Shown here: positions 1 through 8,636 of the stretch, in pieces
Layout of the letters: every line of letters starts with the position of its first letter
Numbering within the stretch: the first letter of the stretch is position 1
From: UBA7446 sp049596455
Lineage (GTDB): Bacteria > Bacteroidota > Bacteroidia > Flavobacteriales > Flavobacteriaceae
NCBI GenBank assembly: GCA_049596455.1
Contig: JBMYLP010000016.1
Coordinates: forward strand, 1 to 23,315
Length of the DNA: 23,315 nucleotides
Direction of reading: 5' to 3'
Notes under the pieces: model-generated
Database searches by the model: none
Seen by the model: the letters and a program-made list of their open reading frames with translations, nothing else
Told to the model about the DNA's origin: nothing
Program-made: the position numbers and the translations under genes

Positions 1-1340
1 GGACCTACATTTCCCAATGAGGCTGCTGCTCCACCAATAGCGCTGGTAAAATCTAGTCCTATAATGCTTAATACACCCGCGCCGATAATAAATAATATCA
101 TATAAAGAATAAAAAACGCCAATACGTGATACACGATAGACTGCTCAATCGTTACTTTATTTAATCTAACCATCAAAATGGCATTGGGGTGTAGGGCGCG
201 TTTGAATTCTAAAAACCCATTTTTGATAAGAATAAGATGACGCATTACTTTTACTCCACCCGAAGTAGAACCTGTTGAGCCACCCAAAAACATTAAGCCA
301 AAGAAGAGCATGGTAACAAAAGGGGACCACGCTGTAAAATCAGAGGTCACCAACCCCGTTGTGGTGATAACCGCCACAACCTGAAATAAAGCATGTCTAA
401 ACGACTGCTCTAATGATGTCCAAGCAGCTGAATCTGCCATGGCATACGCTCCATTTTTCATCAATGATGCAGTCACAATAAGCACAAAAGCACCTATAAA
501 ACCAGCATACCAACGAAACTCCGTATCGGAAAAAACGCGTTTAAATTTGCCTTTTAACGCATAGTATAACAACACAAAATTGCTTCCCGCCAAAAACATA
601 AAAAATACGGTAATGTATTGGATTTGAGGAATATCATTCCAATAACCCAGACTTGTATCTTTAGTAGAAAAACCTCCCGATGCCATGGTGCTCATGGCAT
701 GATTAATGGCATCAAAAACAGACATGCCAGAGAGTGAAAGCAATAGTGCATTTGCAGCCGTAAGACCTACATAAATCAACCATAACCTTTTGGCGGTATC
801 GCTAATTCTGGGATGTAGTTTATCGCCGCCCAAAACAGGTGCTTCTGCGCTAAAAAGTTGCATGCCACCAATCCCCAAAAGCGGTAAAATTGCTATTGCC
901 AGTACAATGATTCCCATACCGCCCATCCAGTGCGTAAGCGAGCGCCAAAGAACAATACTTTTTGGTAACGACTCAATGTCATCCATAATAGTAGCGCCTG
1001 TGGCGGTATAACCAGACATGGTTTCAAAAAGTGCATCGGAAACCGAAGAAACGGTGTTGGTAAACACAAATGGCAGCATACCAAAAATTACCATTGCAAG
1101 CCAGCCAAAAACCACAATCAAATAACCTTCACGTTTTTTAATTTCTTTTTTATGGTTTAAGGTTGAGCCCATGGCCAACCCACCAACAGAAAGATTAATA
1201 AGGAACGCAATAAGCATTCCCCGTGTAGCATCATCATCCATTAAATAGCTGCTTAGCGTAGCTACTCCCATAAAAAGGGAATTGAACAACAAAAGCAGCC
1301 CAAGAATATGTACAATAAGTTTAAGGTTAAAACCCTTCAT
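1..1340 (-). CDS. trkH: TrkH family potassium uptake protein (3' end outside window)
   Basis: This is the membrane, K+-translocating subunit of the Trk uptake system. Reading the minus strand from ATG at 1340 gives 446 uninterrupted codons to the window edge, so about the last 50 residues are missing. The protein is rich in hydrophobic segments. It shows the four pore-loop filter segments of the TrkH/KtrB superfamily: GYTATGAT, then MASGGFST, then ITTTGLVTSD, and SLGNVG at the very edge. A GGSTGSTSGG stretch lies before the third-to-fourth repeat linker. The start lies 3 bases after the trkA stop, so the two are almost certainly one transcript with trkA first. TrkA is the cytosolic gating partner, which supports the assignment. 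I see nothing unusual in the visible part. Confidence 0.95.
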   Translation of the reverse strand, partial: MKGFNLKLIVHILGLLLLFNSLFMGVATLSSYLMDDDATRGMLIAFLINLSVGGLAMGSTLNHKKEIKKREGYLIVVFGWLAMVIFGMLPFVFTNTVSSVSDALFETMSGYTATGATIMDDIESLPKSIVLWRSLTHWMGGMGIIVLAIAILPLLGIGGMQLFSAEAPVLGGDKLHPRISDTAKRLWLIYVGLTAANALLLSLSGMSVFDAINHAMSTMASGGFSTKDTSLGYWNDIPQIQYITVFFMFLAGSNFVLLYYALKGKFKRVFSDTEFRWYAGFIGAFVLIVTASLMKNGAYAMADSAAWTSLEQSFRHALFQVVAVITTTGLVTSDFTAWSPFVTMLFFGLMFLGGSTGSTSGGVKVMRHLILIKNGFLEFKRALHPNAILMVRLNKVTIEQSIVYHVLAFFILYMILFIIGAGVLSIIGLDFTSAIGGAAASLGNVG

Positions 1341-1343
1341 GGT

Positions 1344-2693
1344 TTATAAAAAAAGCTGTTCAACTCTTTTGATGGATTGCGGCAAACAACACACCAACAC
1401 AAGGTCTTCTTCTTGTATTACAAAATCTCCCAAAGCGATAATTCCAGCCCCATTACGTATTACACCGCCAATGGTTGCTGTTATGGGAAAATCCAAGTCT
1501 TTTATGGCTTTGCCTATGACTTTGGCAGTAGGTTGTACTTTGAATTCCACAATTTCGGCATCCATGTTGTTTAGCTTTGCTACATCTACTACCTCTCCTC
1601 TTCTAATATACCTAAAAATGGTATTCGCGGTGAGCATTTTTTTGTTCACAAGCGTATCTACACCTATCGATTTTGTAAGCTCAAAGTAGTCCATGTTTTC
1701 GATAAGTGCAATGATTTTTGGCACTTGTTTGGACTTTGCCATTAGGCAAGACATGATATTGGTTTCAGCATCGTTGGTAACACCCAAAAACGCATCCATT
1801 TCTTGAAGGTTTTCTTCGAGAAGCAGTTCTACATTACGACCATCTCCGTGAAGAATAAGCGTGTCGGGAAGACGTTCCGCCATTTCAATGGCACGTTCTT
1901 TATCCAACTCAATAAGTTTAACATTTACGCCGCGCTGACAGAGATCTTCTGCGGTTTTAAACCCAACACGACCGCCACCCAAAATCATCACATTTTTGAT
2001 TTTATTTTTCACCTCGCCCGTAAGGCTATAAAGTTCAGAAACCCCTTGTGGAAGGGTTGTAAAATACACTTGATCACCTTGTTCAAAGCAAGTATCCCCT
2101 CGCGGAATAATGGTGTTTTGCGATGCGGTACGCTTTATGGCGATAGGCATAAAGTGAACGCCAGGAAACACAGATGCTGCCTCGCGAACTGTTTTTCCAA
2201 TAAATGGAGCATTTTCTTCCAAAGTAGTTCCCATCATGGTTAGCGCGCCGTCTTCAAATTCGTGGCTGTTTTCAAAAGCAGATTGATCAATGAGCAATTG
2301 AATTTCTTCGGCAGCCAACTCCTCTGGAGAAACCAATTCATCGATTCCCAAGGCTTGAAAATCAACATCTTCTTTATATTTTTCAAATTCAATATCTGTT
2401 ACACGCGCAATAGTACGCTTGCAACCCAATTGCTTAGCCAACAAACAACACATCAGGTTTGTGGTTTCAGATGGTGTGACGGCAATCATCATATCTGCCT
2501 TATCAACACCTGCATTTTTCAGGGTTGCCAATGCAGACGGGTCGCCTTTTACAGCACGAATATCAAGGTTGTTATCTGCGTAGTTTAACGCTTCTTTATC
2601 CGCGTCAATCAGCGTAATGTCCTGTGCCTCAAACGAAAGCAATTTGGCTAAGTGAAAGCCAATATCGCTAGCTCCAGCGATGGCAATGTTCAT
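1344..2693 (-). CDS. trkA: Trk system potassium uptake protein TrkA
   Basis: Cytosolic NAD(H)-binding regulatory subunit that gates the TrkH channel. The 449-residue product has the usual duplicated layout of RCK_N-RCK_C-RCK_N-RCK_C. The first Rossmann turn is GASDIG (residues 7-12), with an acidic strand end at LIDAD (28-32). The second is GGGRVG (239-244), followed by LIELD. Full length matches two-repeat TrkA proteins of about 450-460 residues. The gene is first in a trkA-trkH operon and is divergent from menG. A good Bacteroidetes -7 box lies 23 bases upstream of the ATG. No Shine-Dalgarno sequence is visible, as usual in this phylum. Confidence 0.95.
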   Translation of the reverse strand: MNIAIAGASDIGFHLAKLLSFEAQDITLIDADKEALNYADNNLDIRAVKGDPSALATLKNAGVDKADMMIAVTPSETTNLMCCLLAKQLGCKRTIARVTDIEFEKYKEDVDFQALGIDELVSPEELAAEEIQLLIDQSAFENSHEFEDGALTMMGTTLEENAPFIGKTVREAASVFPGVHFMPIAIKRTASQNTIIPRGDTCFEQGDQVYFTTLPQGVSELYSLTGEVKNKIKNVMILGGGRVGFKTAEDLCQRGVNVKLIELDKERAIEMAERLPDTLILHGDGRNVELLLEENLQEMDAFLGVTNDAETNIMSCLMAKSKQVPKIIALIENMDYFELTKSIGVDTLVNKKMLTANTIFRYIRRGEVVDVAKLNNMDAEIVEFKVQPTAKVIGKAIKDLDFPITATIGGVIRNGAGIIALGDFVIQEEDLVLVCCLPQSIKRVEQLFL

Positions 2694-2715
2694 CTATAAT
2701 AAGATTATTATGTTG

Positions 2716-2723
2716 CAAATATA
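2716..2723 (-). promoter_or_regulatory. Probable promoter -7 box of trkA-trkH
   Basis: On the minus strand this reads TATATTTG, an exact match to the Bacteroidetes sigma-A -7 consensus TAnnTTTG. It sits 23 bases before the trkA start, giving a short leader of about 15-17 nt. The -33 region has no clear TTTG at the usual distance, so the promoter call rests mainly on the -7 box and its position. Confidence 0.6.
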
Positions 2724-2770
2724 GCAAGTTTCTGTTCGTTGAAGTGGATTTATCATCAACAGATAATAGC

Positions 2771-2778
2771 TACCTTTG
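2771..2778 (+). promoter_or_regulatory. Probable promoter -7 box of menG-porT
   Basis: TACCTTTG matches TAnnTTTG exactly. Transcription in this phylum usually begins a few bases after the box, which would put the start at or next to the menG ATG at 2785. The mRNA would then be leaderless or nearly so. Only a weak TTTA lies in the -33 position (about 2749-2752). Confidence 0.55.
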
Positions 2779-2784
2779 CGCCTT

Positions 2785-3510
2785 ATGAGCAAAAACGTTA
2801 CGCCGTACAAAGATTCTTCCTTGTCCAAAAAGGAGCAAGTAACCCTGATGTTTGACCGTATTGCCCAAAAGTACGATGGGCTCAACCGAGTGTTGTCTTT
2901 GGGGTTAGACAAGGGTTGGCGCAAAAAACTAATAAATGGTGTTCGAGCGCAAAAAGCAATAGATATCCTTGATGTGGCTACCGGAACAGGCGATGTTGCT
3001 ATTGCATTGAGTAAAATTCCATCGGTTCATATTGATGCCGTTGACCTTTCAACCCAAATGCTAGCCGTACAAGCAAAGCAATTGGATAAGCTAAACCTCA
3101 ATGACCGTATAAAACTCAGCGTAGCCGATGCCGAAAAATTGCCCTTTAAAGAGCAATTTGATGCGGTTACCGTCGCCTTTGGTATTCGAAATTTCGCCAA
3201 CCTTGAAAAAGGGCTTAGCGAAATGCATCGTGTACTTCGTCCAATTGGATGTTTGTATATTTTAGAAACTTCTCGACCCAAAAAATTTCCAATGAAACAA
3301 GCGCATTTTGTTATGTCAAATGTGATTATTCCGCTGTTAGGAAAGTTTTTTGCCGAAGATAAAAGTGCTTACGCATATCTGGGCGAGTCTGCAACGCATT
3401 TCCCAGACGGCGAAGTAATGTGCAATAAATTGCGTGAAATTGGGTTTTCTACAGTAACACACAAACCGCTAAGCGGAGGTGTAGTTAGCTTGTATATTGC
3501 ACAAAAATGA
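2785..3510 (+). CDS. menG: Demethylmenaquinone methyltransferase (UbiE/MenG/COQ5 family)
   Basis: SAM-dependent C-methyltransferase that makes menaquinone from demethylmenaquinone, the last step of quinone synthesis. Counting from ATG 2785 (241 residues), the UbiE signature YDGLNRVLSLGLDKGWR is at 30-46, the SAM-binding motif DVATGTGD at 63-70, and the family motif LETSRP comes later. I prefer this ATG over the in-frame TTG at 2776 because that TTG lies inside the -7 promoter box. The MSKxVxPYKDS-type N-terminus also looks like that of related flavobacterial proteins. Bacteroidetes use menaquinone, so menG is a better name than ubiE. The stop overlaps the porT start as ATGA, suggesting coupled translation. 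Confidence 0.93.
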   Translation: MSKNVTPYKDSSLSKKEQVTLMFDRIAQKYDGLNRVLSLGLDKGWRKKLINGVRAQKAIDILDVATGTGDVAIALSKIPSVHIDAVDLSTQMLAVQAKQLDKLNLNDRIKLSVADAEKLPFKEQFDAVTVAFGIRNFANLEKGLSEMHRVLRPIGCLYILETSRPKKFPMKQAHFVMSNVIIPLLGKFFAEDKSAYAYLGESATHFPDGEVMCNKLREIGFSTVTHKPLSGGVVSLYIAQK

Positions 3511-4217
3511 AAGCTTTTTTGACTATTTTTCTTGTTCTATTTCCCATGTTTTCAACAATATATGGGCAAGATCAAAATATAGAAAACCTAAAAACCGATG
3601 ATAAAAAACGGTTGCGTTTTGGTTACTATGTTGGTCTTAATTCGGTTGGTGCAAAAATGGAATACTTGCCCACTTCTAGCGGTCAGCCGTTTAGATTAGC
3701 TATTAAACCCAAACCTAGTTTTGATGTTGGGTTGCTTGCCGATGTACGCATCAATGAATTTTTAAATATCCGTTTTCACCCTGGGTTAGCGTTTGTAGAA
3801 CGAGAAATCATTTTTCCTTTTTCAGAAGAATCATTCTCAAAACCTTTGAGGGAACGCGATGTTAAATCGAATTATGTGCGTTTGCCGATAGGCATTAAAC
3901 TAAACACCCGCCGTATTCGAAATGCAAGACCCTATATTATGGGAAGCATGTCGTATAACGTTAATATTACTAGCGAAGAAACGCATCCCGAGGACAACAG
4001 CTCTGGGACATTTCGTATGCGAAGTAAAATGTATGCATGGGAATTTGCCATTGGAACCGATATTTACCTTCCCTATTTTAAATTTACACCTTCAGTGCAC
4101 GGCTTGTTCGCCCTTAACAACGAAATTGTTCCAGATAACAACCCAAACAGTCCCTTTACACGCTATATTTCTTCTATGAAGAGTCGTGGTGTTTTTCTTC
4201 GGTTTACGTTTGAGTAA
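3507..4217 (+). CDS. porT: Type IX secretion system protein PorT (SprT)
   Basis: Outer-membrane beta-barrel protein needed for type IX secretion of cargo with C-terminal sorting domains. The 236-residue product has a clear signal peptide (MKAFLTIFLVLFPMFSTIYG, then QD) and alternating strands typical of the porin-like PorT family. Examples are RFGYYVGLNSVGAK near residues 37-50, the repeated RFHPGL and RLPIGIKL strands, and a C-terminal strand GVFLRFTFE ending in an aromatic-acidic pair. Position directly after menG/ubiE with a 4-base ATGA overlap is, from memory, a common arrangement for porT in this phylum. The assignment implies that the organism secretes T9SS proteins. It could be a PorT-like paralogue, but context favours PorT itself. 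Confidence 0.85.
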   Translation: MKAFLTIFLVLFPMFSTIYGQDQNIENLKTDDKKRLRFGYYVGLNSVGAKMEYLPTSSGQPFRLAIKPKPSFDVGLLADVRINEFLNIRFHPGLAFVEREIIFPFSEESFSKPLRERDVKSNYVRLPIGIKLNTRRIRNARPYIMGSMSYNVNITSEETHPEDNSSGTFRMRSKMYAWEFAIGTDIYLPYFKFTPSVHGLFALNNEIVPDNNPNSPFTRYISSMKSRGVFLRFTFE

Positions 4218-4937
4218 CTACTCCTTCCGCCTAAATTCACTTAGTAAAATCCCTGTTGCCATGGCAACGTTTAGGCTTTCTGCCGCAGGAACACCAAAAC
4301 TTGGTATCGCTATGTTTTTTTGCAAAACAGACTTGAGATTATCTGAAATTCCTTGCCCTTCGTTGCCCATAACCAAAATGGCATTTGGTGGAAGTGTAGC
4401 AGCATACAAATTCTCCCCTTGCATATCGGTACCAACGGCAGCCAAATTTTGTTGCTGCAAAAATGATACTAAGTCAACATAATGTACATGAACATTTGCC
4501 AACGAACCCATGCTTGCCTGCACCACTTTAGGATTAAAGCAATCAACCGTATCTGCAGAGCAAATCAAATGTTGAATGCCAAACCAATCACATAATCTAA
4601 TGATGGTTCCCAAATTTCCAGGGTCACGTATGCCGTCCAGCGCTAAATTCAACCACTGTGGCTCAAATGCTACATTCTCTGGTAACTTAAACGCTGCCCA
4701 ATAGTTGGCAGGCGTGCTTAAGTTGCTTAATCTTTTCATTTCGATTGGCGTGATAATTTCAGCTTCAAAATTGTTTTGAGTGTCTTTTTCAATCGTAAAA
4801 CAATATGCAAGTTCAAAATTATGCTTCAAAAAGGTGGCTATTGCCTTCTTACCCTCTACTGCAAAAAGCCCCTGTTTTTTTCGAAACTTTAGTTGTCCCA
4901 ATTGCCCCAACTGTTTTAGCGCGTTTTTGCTAACCAT
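4218..4937 (-). CDS. TrmH/SpoU family RNA 2'-O-ribose methyltransferase
   Basis: SAM-dependent 2'-O-methyltransferase of the SPOUT (trefoil-knot) class, acting on rRNA or tRNA; the target nucleotide cannot be told from sequence. The 239-residue product has a short N-terminal substrate-binding region (GLFAVEGKKAI, about 24-34). The three SpoU motifs follow: DGIRDPGNLGTIIR with the catalytic Arg and Asn, MGNEGQGI, and PAAESLNVAMATGILL at the C-terminus. The stop directly abuts the porT stop with no spacer, so the genes are convergent. The start is 36 bases from the tamL start on the other strand, and the tamL -33 box lies inside this gene's first codons. Confidence 0.9.
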   Translation of the reverse strand: MVSKNALKQLGQLGQLKFRKKQGLFAVEGKKAIATFLKHNFELAYCFTIEKDTQNNFEAEIITPIEMKRLSNLSTPANYWAAFKLPENVAFEPQWLNLALDGIRDPGNLGTIIRLCDWFGIQHLICSADTVDCFNPKVVQASMGSLANVHVHYVDLVSFLQQQNLAAVGTDMQGENLYAATLPPNAILVMGNEGQGISDNLKSVLQKNIAIPSFGVPAAESLNVAMATGILLSEFRRKE

Positions 4938-4955
4938 GTATTTGATGTATTTTTG
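4926..4955 (+). promoter_or_regulatory. Strong sigma-A promoter for tamL
   Basis: TTTG at 4926-4929, an 18-base spacer, then TATTTTTG at 4948-4955 match both elements of the Bacteroidetes promoter (TTTG-N17-23-TAnnTTTG). This is the best-formed promoter in the window. It predicts a transcription start near 4960, which rules out translation starts further left and helps fix the tamL start. Confidence 0.7.
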
Positions 4956-4973
4956 TTCATTACAACTTTTCTG

Positions 4974-7484
4974 TTGACCACACGATTTTCAAAAATACTA
5001 GGTTTTTGTGGGCTTTTGGCCTTTGCGGTGGGGTGTTCTGTTACTAAACGCCTTCCACCAGATGCTGTATTGCTACAAAAAAATGAGGTGATTGTCAATG
5101 GTGAAAGCGCTGTAGACTCTGTAGAGAACATCATACAGCCAAAACCGAATAAACGTTTTTTGGGCATCCCGTTTGGATTACTGTTGTATCAATCTGCAAA
5201 CGATAGTGCTGGTGTTGCGTTTGATCGGTGGTTGACCAAAAAACCAAATCGAAAGAAGCGAATGGAATCGCTGTGGTCTAAAAAGCAATTGGCAAAAATG
5301 AAGGACTACAAAGTAGGGTTTCAAGATTGGAAAAAGCGCAATGGCGAACCACCCGTATTCTCCGACTCGCTTTCCAGCGCATCAAACGCTCAAAAATTAA
5401 AAGCCTTTTTTTCAAATGAAGGATATTTTAACGCTGCGGTAAAAACAGTGACAAATACGCAAAAGTTTAAATCTAGTGTGCGTTACGATGTTACAACCAA
5501 TGCCCCTTATTATTTAGATAGCATTCAATCCAATATTCAAAGCCCTGTTTTGGACTCTATTTATCACGCTACTGTCCAAAAAAGTGCGCTGCAACGCGGT
5601 AACAGATTTCGCACTATGGACTTTGACAAAGAGCGTAATCGCTTGTTTATATTGTTCCGAAATGCAGGAGTTTTTCCGTTTCAATTAAACGCTATTGATT
5701 TTAGTGTACGTATTGATTCTACAGGCACAGATTACCGCCTTCCTGTACAACTTAATATTCGGGATTTTATTGAAAATCAAGAAGGAACTGCTATTGAAAA
5801 GGAGTATCAAATTTCTCGAATGAATAAGGTTAACGTATTTGTAAGTAAAGTTGGAAACACTGGGAATGAAGCCTATGACTCAATTGGCATATATGATGGA
5901 TTAACACTTTATAGTCAGGGAAAAATGCGTTACAGCAGTAGGCTACTTCGTGAGACTATATCATTTAAAACCAACGAGCCTTACAGTGATATAGCAAGGA
6001 GTACAACACTAAAGCAACTAACGCGCCTTCAAAGTTTTGACTATCCAACCATACGCTACAATTATGCAAACGAAAAGGAAACGCTACTTGATGCATCTAT
6101 TTACTTGATGCCAAAAGAAAAATATGCACTTAACTTTGGGTTGGATGTCACGCAATCAAACATTATTAAGCGCGGTGTGGCTTTTAGCTCTGGATTAAGT
6201 GCACTAAATGTGTTTCGAGGAGCCGAAACCCTGGAGTTTGGGGCTCGAGGATCTGTGGGTAGATCTGCCGATGTGGCTATTACCGAATTTGCATTTGATG
6301 TTCAGTTGCGAGCTCCTCAGTTTTTACTTCCATTCAGCAAAAAAATAAACCGGCAAGAAATTGCGCCGCAAACTATTTTCAGAGTAGGTTCTGCTGTTCA
6401 AGAGAATATCGGATTAGATAAGCAAAGCCTAATGGGGGCTATTCAATACCAATGGAGTCCAAAGAAAAATAGGCGTTGGACTTTTTCGCTAATCGATGTT
6501 GAGTTTGTCAACAATAAAAACAAAGAGAATTACTTTGGGGTATACACAAATGCCTATGGAGAGTTAAATAAAATTGCGCAAAATACCAATGCAAATCCAT
6601 CCTATTTATTAAACAACAACCTTATTATTCCACAAGGAACGCAATCTTTTATTACCGATGTGTTGGATGGTAAAACCAACTTGGCTCCCACTGACGATTC
6701 ATATAATCGCGTACAGCGCATTGAAGAACGAAGAAGTAGATTAACGCAAAACAACCTTATTTTTAGTTCGAGTTTGCAATTTTACAACGCTACCAAAAGT
6801 GGTGTTTTCGATAAAGAATTTACACAATTTAGAGCAAATCTTTCGTGGTCTGGAAATCTGTTACAAGCACTTGCAAAGCAATTTGATTGGGAGCAATCAA
6901 ATGGTCAATATTTTCTTTTTGATGTGCCCTTTAGTCAGTTTATAAAGCTAGAAGCTGACATTGTAAAATATTGGGAAATATCAGAAAATCAAGTTTTTGC
7001 AGTTCGGGGATTTGCTGGAGCTGCTATTCCATATGGTAATGCAGATAACATTCCCTTTAATCGTTCTTTTTTTGCGGGTGGTGCCTATGACAACCGCGCT
7101 TGGGAAGTATATCGATTGGGTCCAGGGTCTAGTGCTACTGGAAATGAATTTAACGAAGCAAACCTAAAACTTGCGTTCAATACCGAATACCGATTTGATA
7201 TCCTTGGTGCCTTTAAAGGCGCACTATTTATTGATGCTGGAAATATTTGGAATGTGGCGGATAACGTCAATGAATCGGCACGCAGATTTGATGGATTTCA
7301 AGATTTAGATGAGCTGGCTGTGGGTACAGGTTTTGGATTACGTTATGACTTTGGCTTATTCTTACTACGCCTAGATATGGGCTTTAAAACACACAATCCT
7401 GTTTTGCCAAAAGGGTCGCGTTGGAACTTTAATTATCAGCTCAAAAATGCAAATCCCACACTTGGTATAAATTATCCTTTTTAG
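4974..7484 (+). CDS. tamL: TamL-type BamA/TamA family outer-membrane lipoprotein
   Basis: Omp85-superfamily outer-membrane protein, the lipidated Bacteroidetes version of TamA, thought to work with TamB in outer-membrane biogenesis. From TTG 4974 the product is 836 residues. It has a lipoprotein signal peptide (basic TTRFSK, hydrophobic ILGFCGLLAFAV, lipobox AVGC), then CSVTKRLPP, POTRA-like repeats in the N-terminal half, and a C-terminal 16-strand-type barrel ending in Phe. The loop-6 region GGAYDNRAWEVYRLGPGS is the TamL form of the BamA VRGF motif. No in-frame ATG exists before about residue 97, and the alternative TTG at 4953 is part of the promoter, so TTG 4974 is the best start (CTG 4971 is also possible). 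No tamB gene follows; fba does. Confidence 0.85.
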   Translation: MTTRFSKILGFCGLLAFAVGCSVTKRLPPDAVLLQKNEVIVNGESAVDSVENIIQPKPNKRFLGIPFGLLLYQSANDSAGVAFDRWLTKKPNRKKRMESLWSKKQLAKMKDYKVGFQDWKKRNGEPPVFSDSLSSASNAQKLKAFFSNEGYFNAAVKTVTNTQKFKSSVRYDVTTNAPYYLDSIQSNIQSPVLDSIYHATVQKSALQRGNRFRTMDFDKERNRLFILFRNAGVFPFQLNAIDFSVRIDSTGTDYRLPVQLNIRDFIENQEGTAIEKEYQISRMNKVNVFVSKVGNTGNEAYDSIGIYDGLTLYSQGKMRYSSRLLRETISFKTNEPYSDIARSTTLKQLTRLQSFDYPTIRYNYANEKETLLDASIYLMPKEKYALNFGLDVTQSNIIKRGVAFSSGLSALNVFRGAETLEFGARGSVGRSADVAITEFAFDVQLRAPQFLLPFSKKINRQEIAPQTIFRVGSAVQENIGLDKQSLMGAIQYQWSPKKNRRWTFSLIDVEFVNNKNKENYFGVYTNAYGELNKIAQNTNANPSYLLNNNLIIPQGTQSFITDVLDGKTNLAPTDDSYNRVQRIEERRSRLTQNNLIFSSSLQFYNATKSGVFDKEFTQFRANLSWSGNLLQALAKQFDWEQSNGQYFLFDVPFSQFIKLEADIVKYWEISENQVFAVRGFAGAAIPYGNADNIPFNRSFFAGGAYDNRAWEVYRLGPGSSATGNEFNEANLKLAFNTEYRFDILGAFKGALFIDAGNIWNVADNVNESARRFDGFQDLDELAVGTGFGLRYDFGLFLLRLDMGFKTHNPVLPKGSRWNFNYQLKNANPTLGINYPF

Positions 7485-7500
7485 GCACATAATTGTTTGT

Positions 7501-7508
7501 TACTTTTG
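7501..7508 (+). promoter_or_regulatory. Probable promoter -7 box of fba
   Basis: TACTTTTG fits TAnnTTTG. It lies 22 bases before the fba ATG, in the short gap after tamL. A TTTT stretch at 7479-7482, inside the tamL stop region, is the only candidate for the -33 element. Confidence 0.5.
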
Positions 7509-7530
7509 CACCGATCAAAAAAACAAACAA

Positions 7531-8598
7531 ATGTCGCATTCCATAAAGCCAGGTGTTGCAACTGGCAACGAAGTTCAAGAAATTTTTGCTTTAGCTAAAG
7601 AAAAACAATTTGCCCTCCCTGCGGTGAATGTTATTGGATCAGATTCCATTAATGCCGTGTTAGAAACCGCTGCTAAACTTAACGCTCCAGTTATTATTCA
7701 ATTTTCGAATGGTGGTGCACAATTTAATGCAGGCAAAGGATTGTCTAACGAAAATCAGCAAGCAGCGATTGCAGGTGCTGTTGCAGGTGCAAAGCACGTA
7801 CATCAAATGGCTGAATTATATGGTGTGAGCGTTATTTTACACACCGATCACGCTGCTAAAAAACTTCTCCCTTGGATTGATGGCTTGCTAGACGCAAGTG
7901 AAAAACATTTTGCAGAAACAGGAAAATCATTGTTTAGTTCACATATGATTGACCTCTCTGAGGAGCCGTTAGAAGAAAATATTGAAATCTGTAAAACTTA
8001 TTTGGAGCGCATGGCCAAAATGGACATGACATTAGAAATTGAGCTTGGTGTTACTGGCGGTGAAGAAGATGGGGTTGATAATACCGACGTTGATAGCTCA
8101 AAACTTTACACACAGCCCGAGGAGGTAGCTTATGCTTTTGAGGAGTTGTCAAAGGTTAGCCCACGCTTTACCATTGCGGCAGCATTTGGAAATGTTCACG
8201 GTGTTTACAAACCCGGAAATGTAGTGCTTACGCCAAAAATCCTGAAAAATTCTCAAGCCTTTGTTAGTGAGAAATATGGTGTAGGTTCTAATACCATTGA
8301 CTTTGTGTTCCATGGTGGGTCTGGTTCAACCGTTGAAGAAATTCGTGAAGGCATTAGCTATGGAGTTGTCAAAATGAATATCGATACCGATATGCAGTAT
8401 GCGTTTATGTCTGGTGTGCGCGATTATATGCAAGAAAAATCGGCATACTTACAACAACAAATTGGAAACCCAGAGGGCGACGATGTGCCGAATAAAAAAT
8501 ATTACGATCCACGGGTTTGGTTACGTGAGGGTGAGAAGGCATTTGTTGCGCGTTTAGAACAAGCTTTTGAAGATCTTAACAATGTAAACACCCTTTAG
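7531..8598 (+). CDS. fbaA: Class II fructose-bisphosphate aldolase
   Basis: Zinc-dependent aldolase that reversibly splits fructose 1,6-bisphosphate into dihydroxyacetone phosphate and glyceraldehyde 3-phosphate (glycolysis and gluconeogenesis, cytosol). The 355-residue length fits the class IIA group (E. coli FbaA is about 359). Visible active-site elements are HTDHAAK (His104, Asp106, His107), the EIELGVTGGEEDGVDN stretch, FGNVHGVYKPG, and the phosphate-binding HGGSGSTVEEI followed by KMNIDTDMQ. The A-rich sequence just before the ATG replaces a Shine-Dalgarno. It probably has its own promoter. Its place after tamL does not suggest a functional link. Confidence 0.96.
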   Translation: MSHSIKPGVATGNEVQEIFALAKEKQFALPAVNVIGSDSINAVLETAAKLNAPVIIQFSNGGAQFNAGKGLSNENQQAAIAGAVAGAKHVHQMAELYGVSVILHTDHAAKKLLPWIDGLLDASEKHFAETGKSLFSSHMIDLSEEPLEENIEICKTYLERMAKMDMTLEIELGVTGGEEDGVDNTDVDSSKLYTQPEEVAYAFEELSKVSPRFTIAAAFGNVHGVYKPGNVVLTPKILKNSQAFVSEKYGVGSNTIDFVFHGGSGSTVEEIREGISYGVVKMNIDTDMQYAFMSGVRDYMQEKSAYLQQQIGNPEGDDVPNKKYYDPRVWLREGEKAFVARLEQAFEDLNNVNTL

Positions 8599-8612
8599 TT
8601 TCTAGGGTTTTA

Positions 8613-8620
8613 TATATTTG
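8613..8620 (+). promoter_or_regulatory. Probable promoter -7 box of accD
   Basis: TATATTTG matches TAnnTTTG exactly and lies 16 bases before the accD ATG. The expected transcript start is near 8627, leaving a leader of about 10 nt. Confidence 0.5.
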
Positions 8621-8636
8621 ATAAAATTCTTGGCCT

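Noticed and set aside
1803..2588. Plus-strand open frames of 108 and 146 codons opposite trkA
   Set aside because: They are antisense to a well-supported trkA, have no recognisable motifs and no start signals; they are chance frames.
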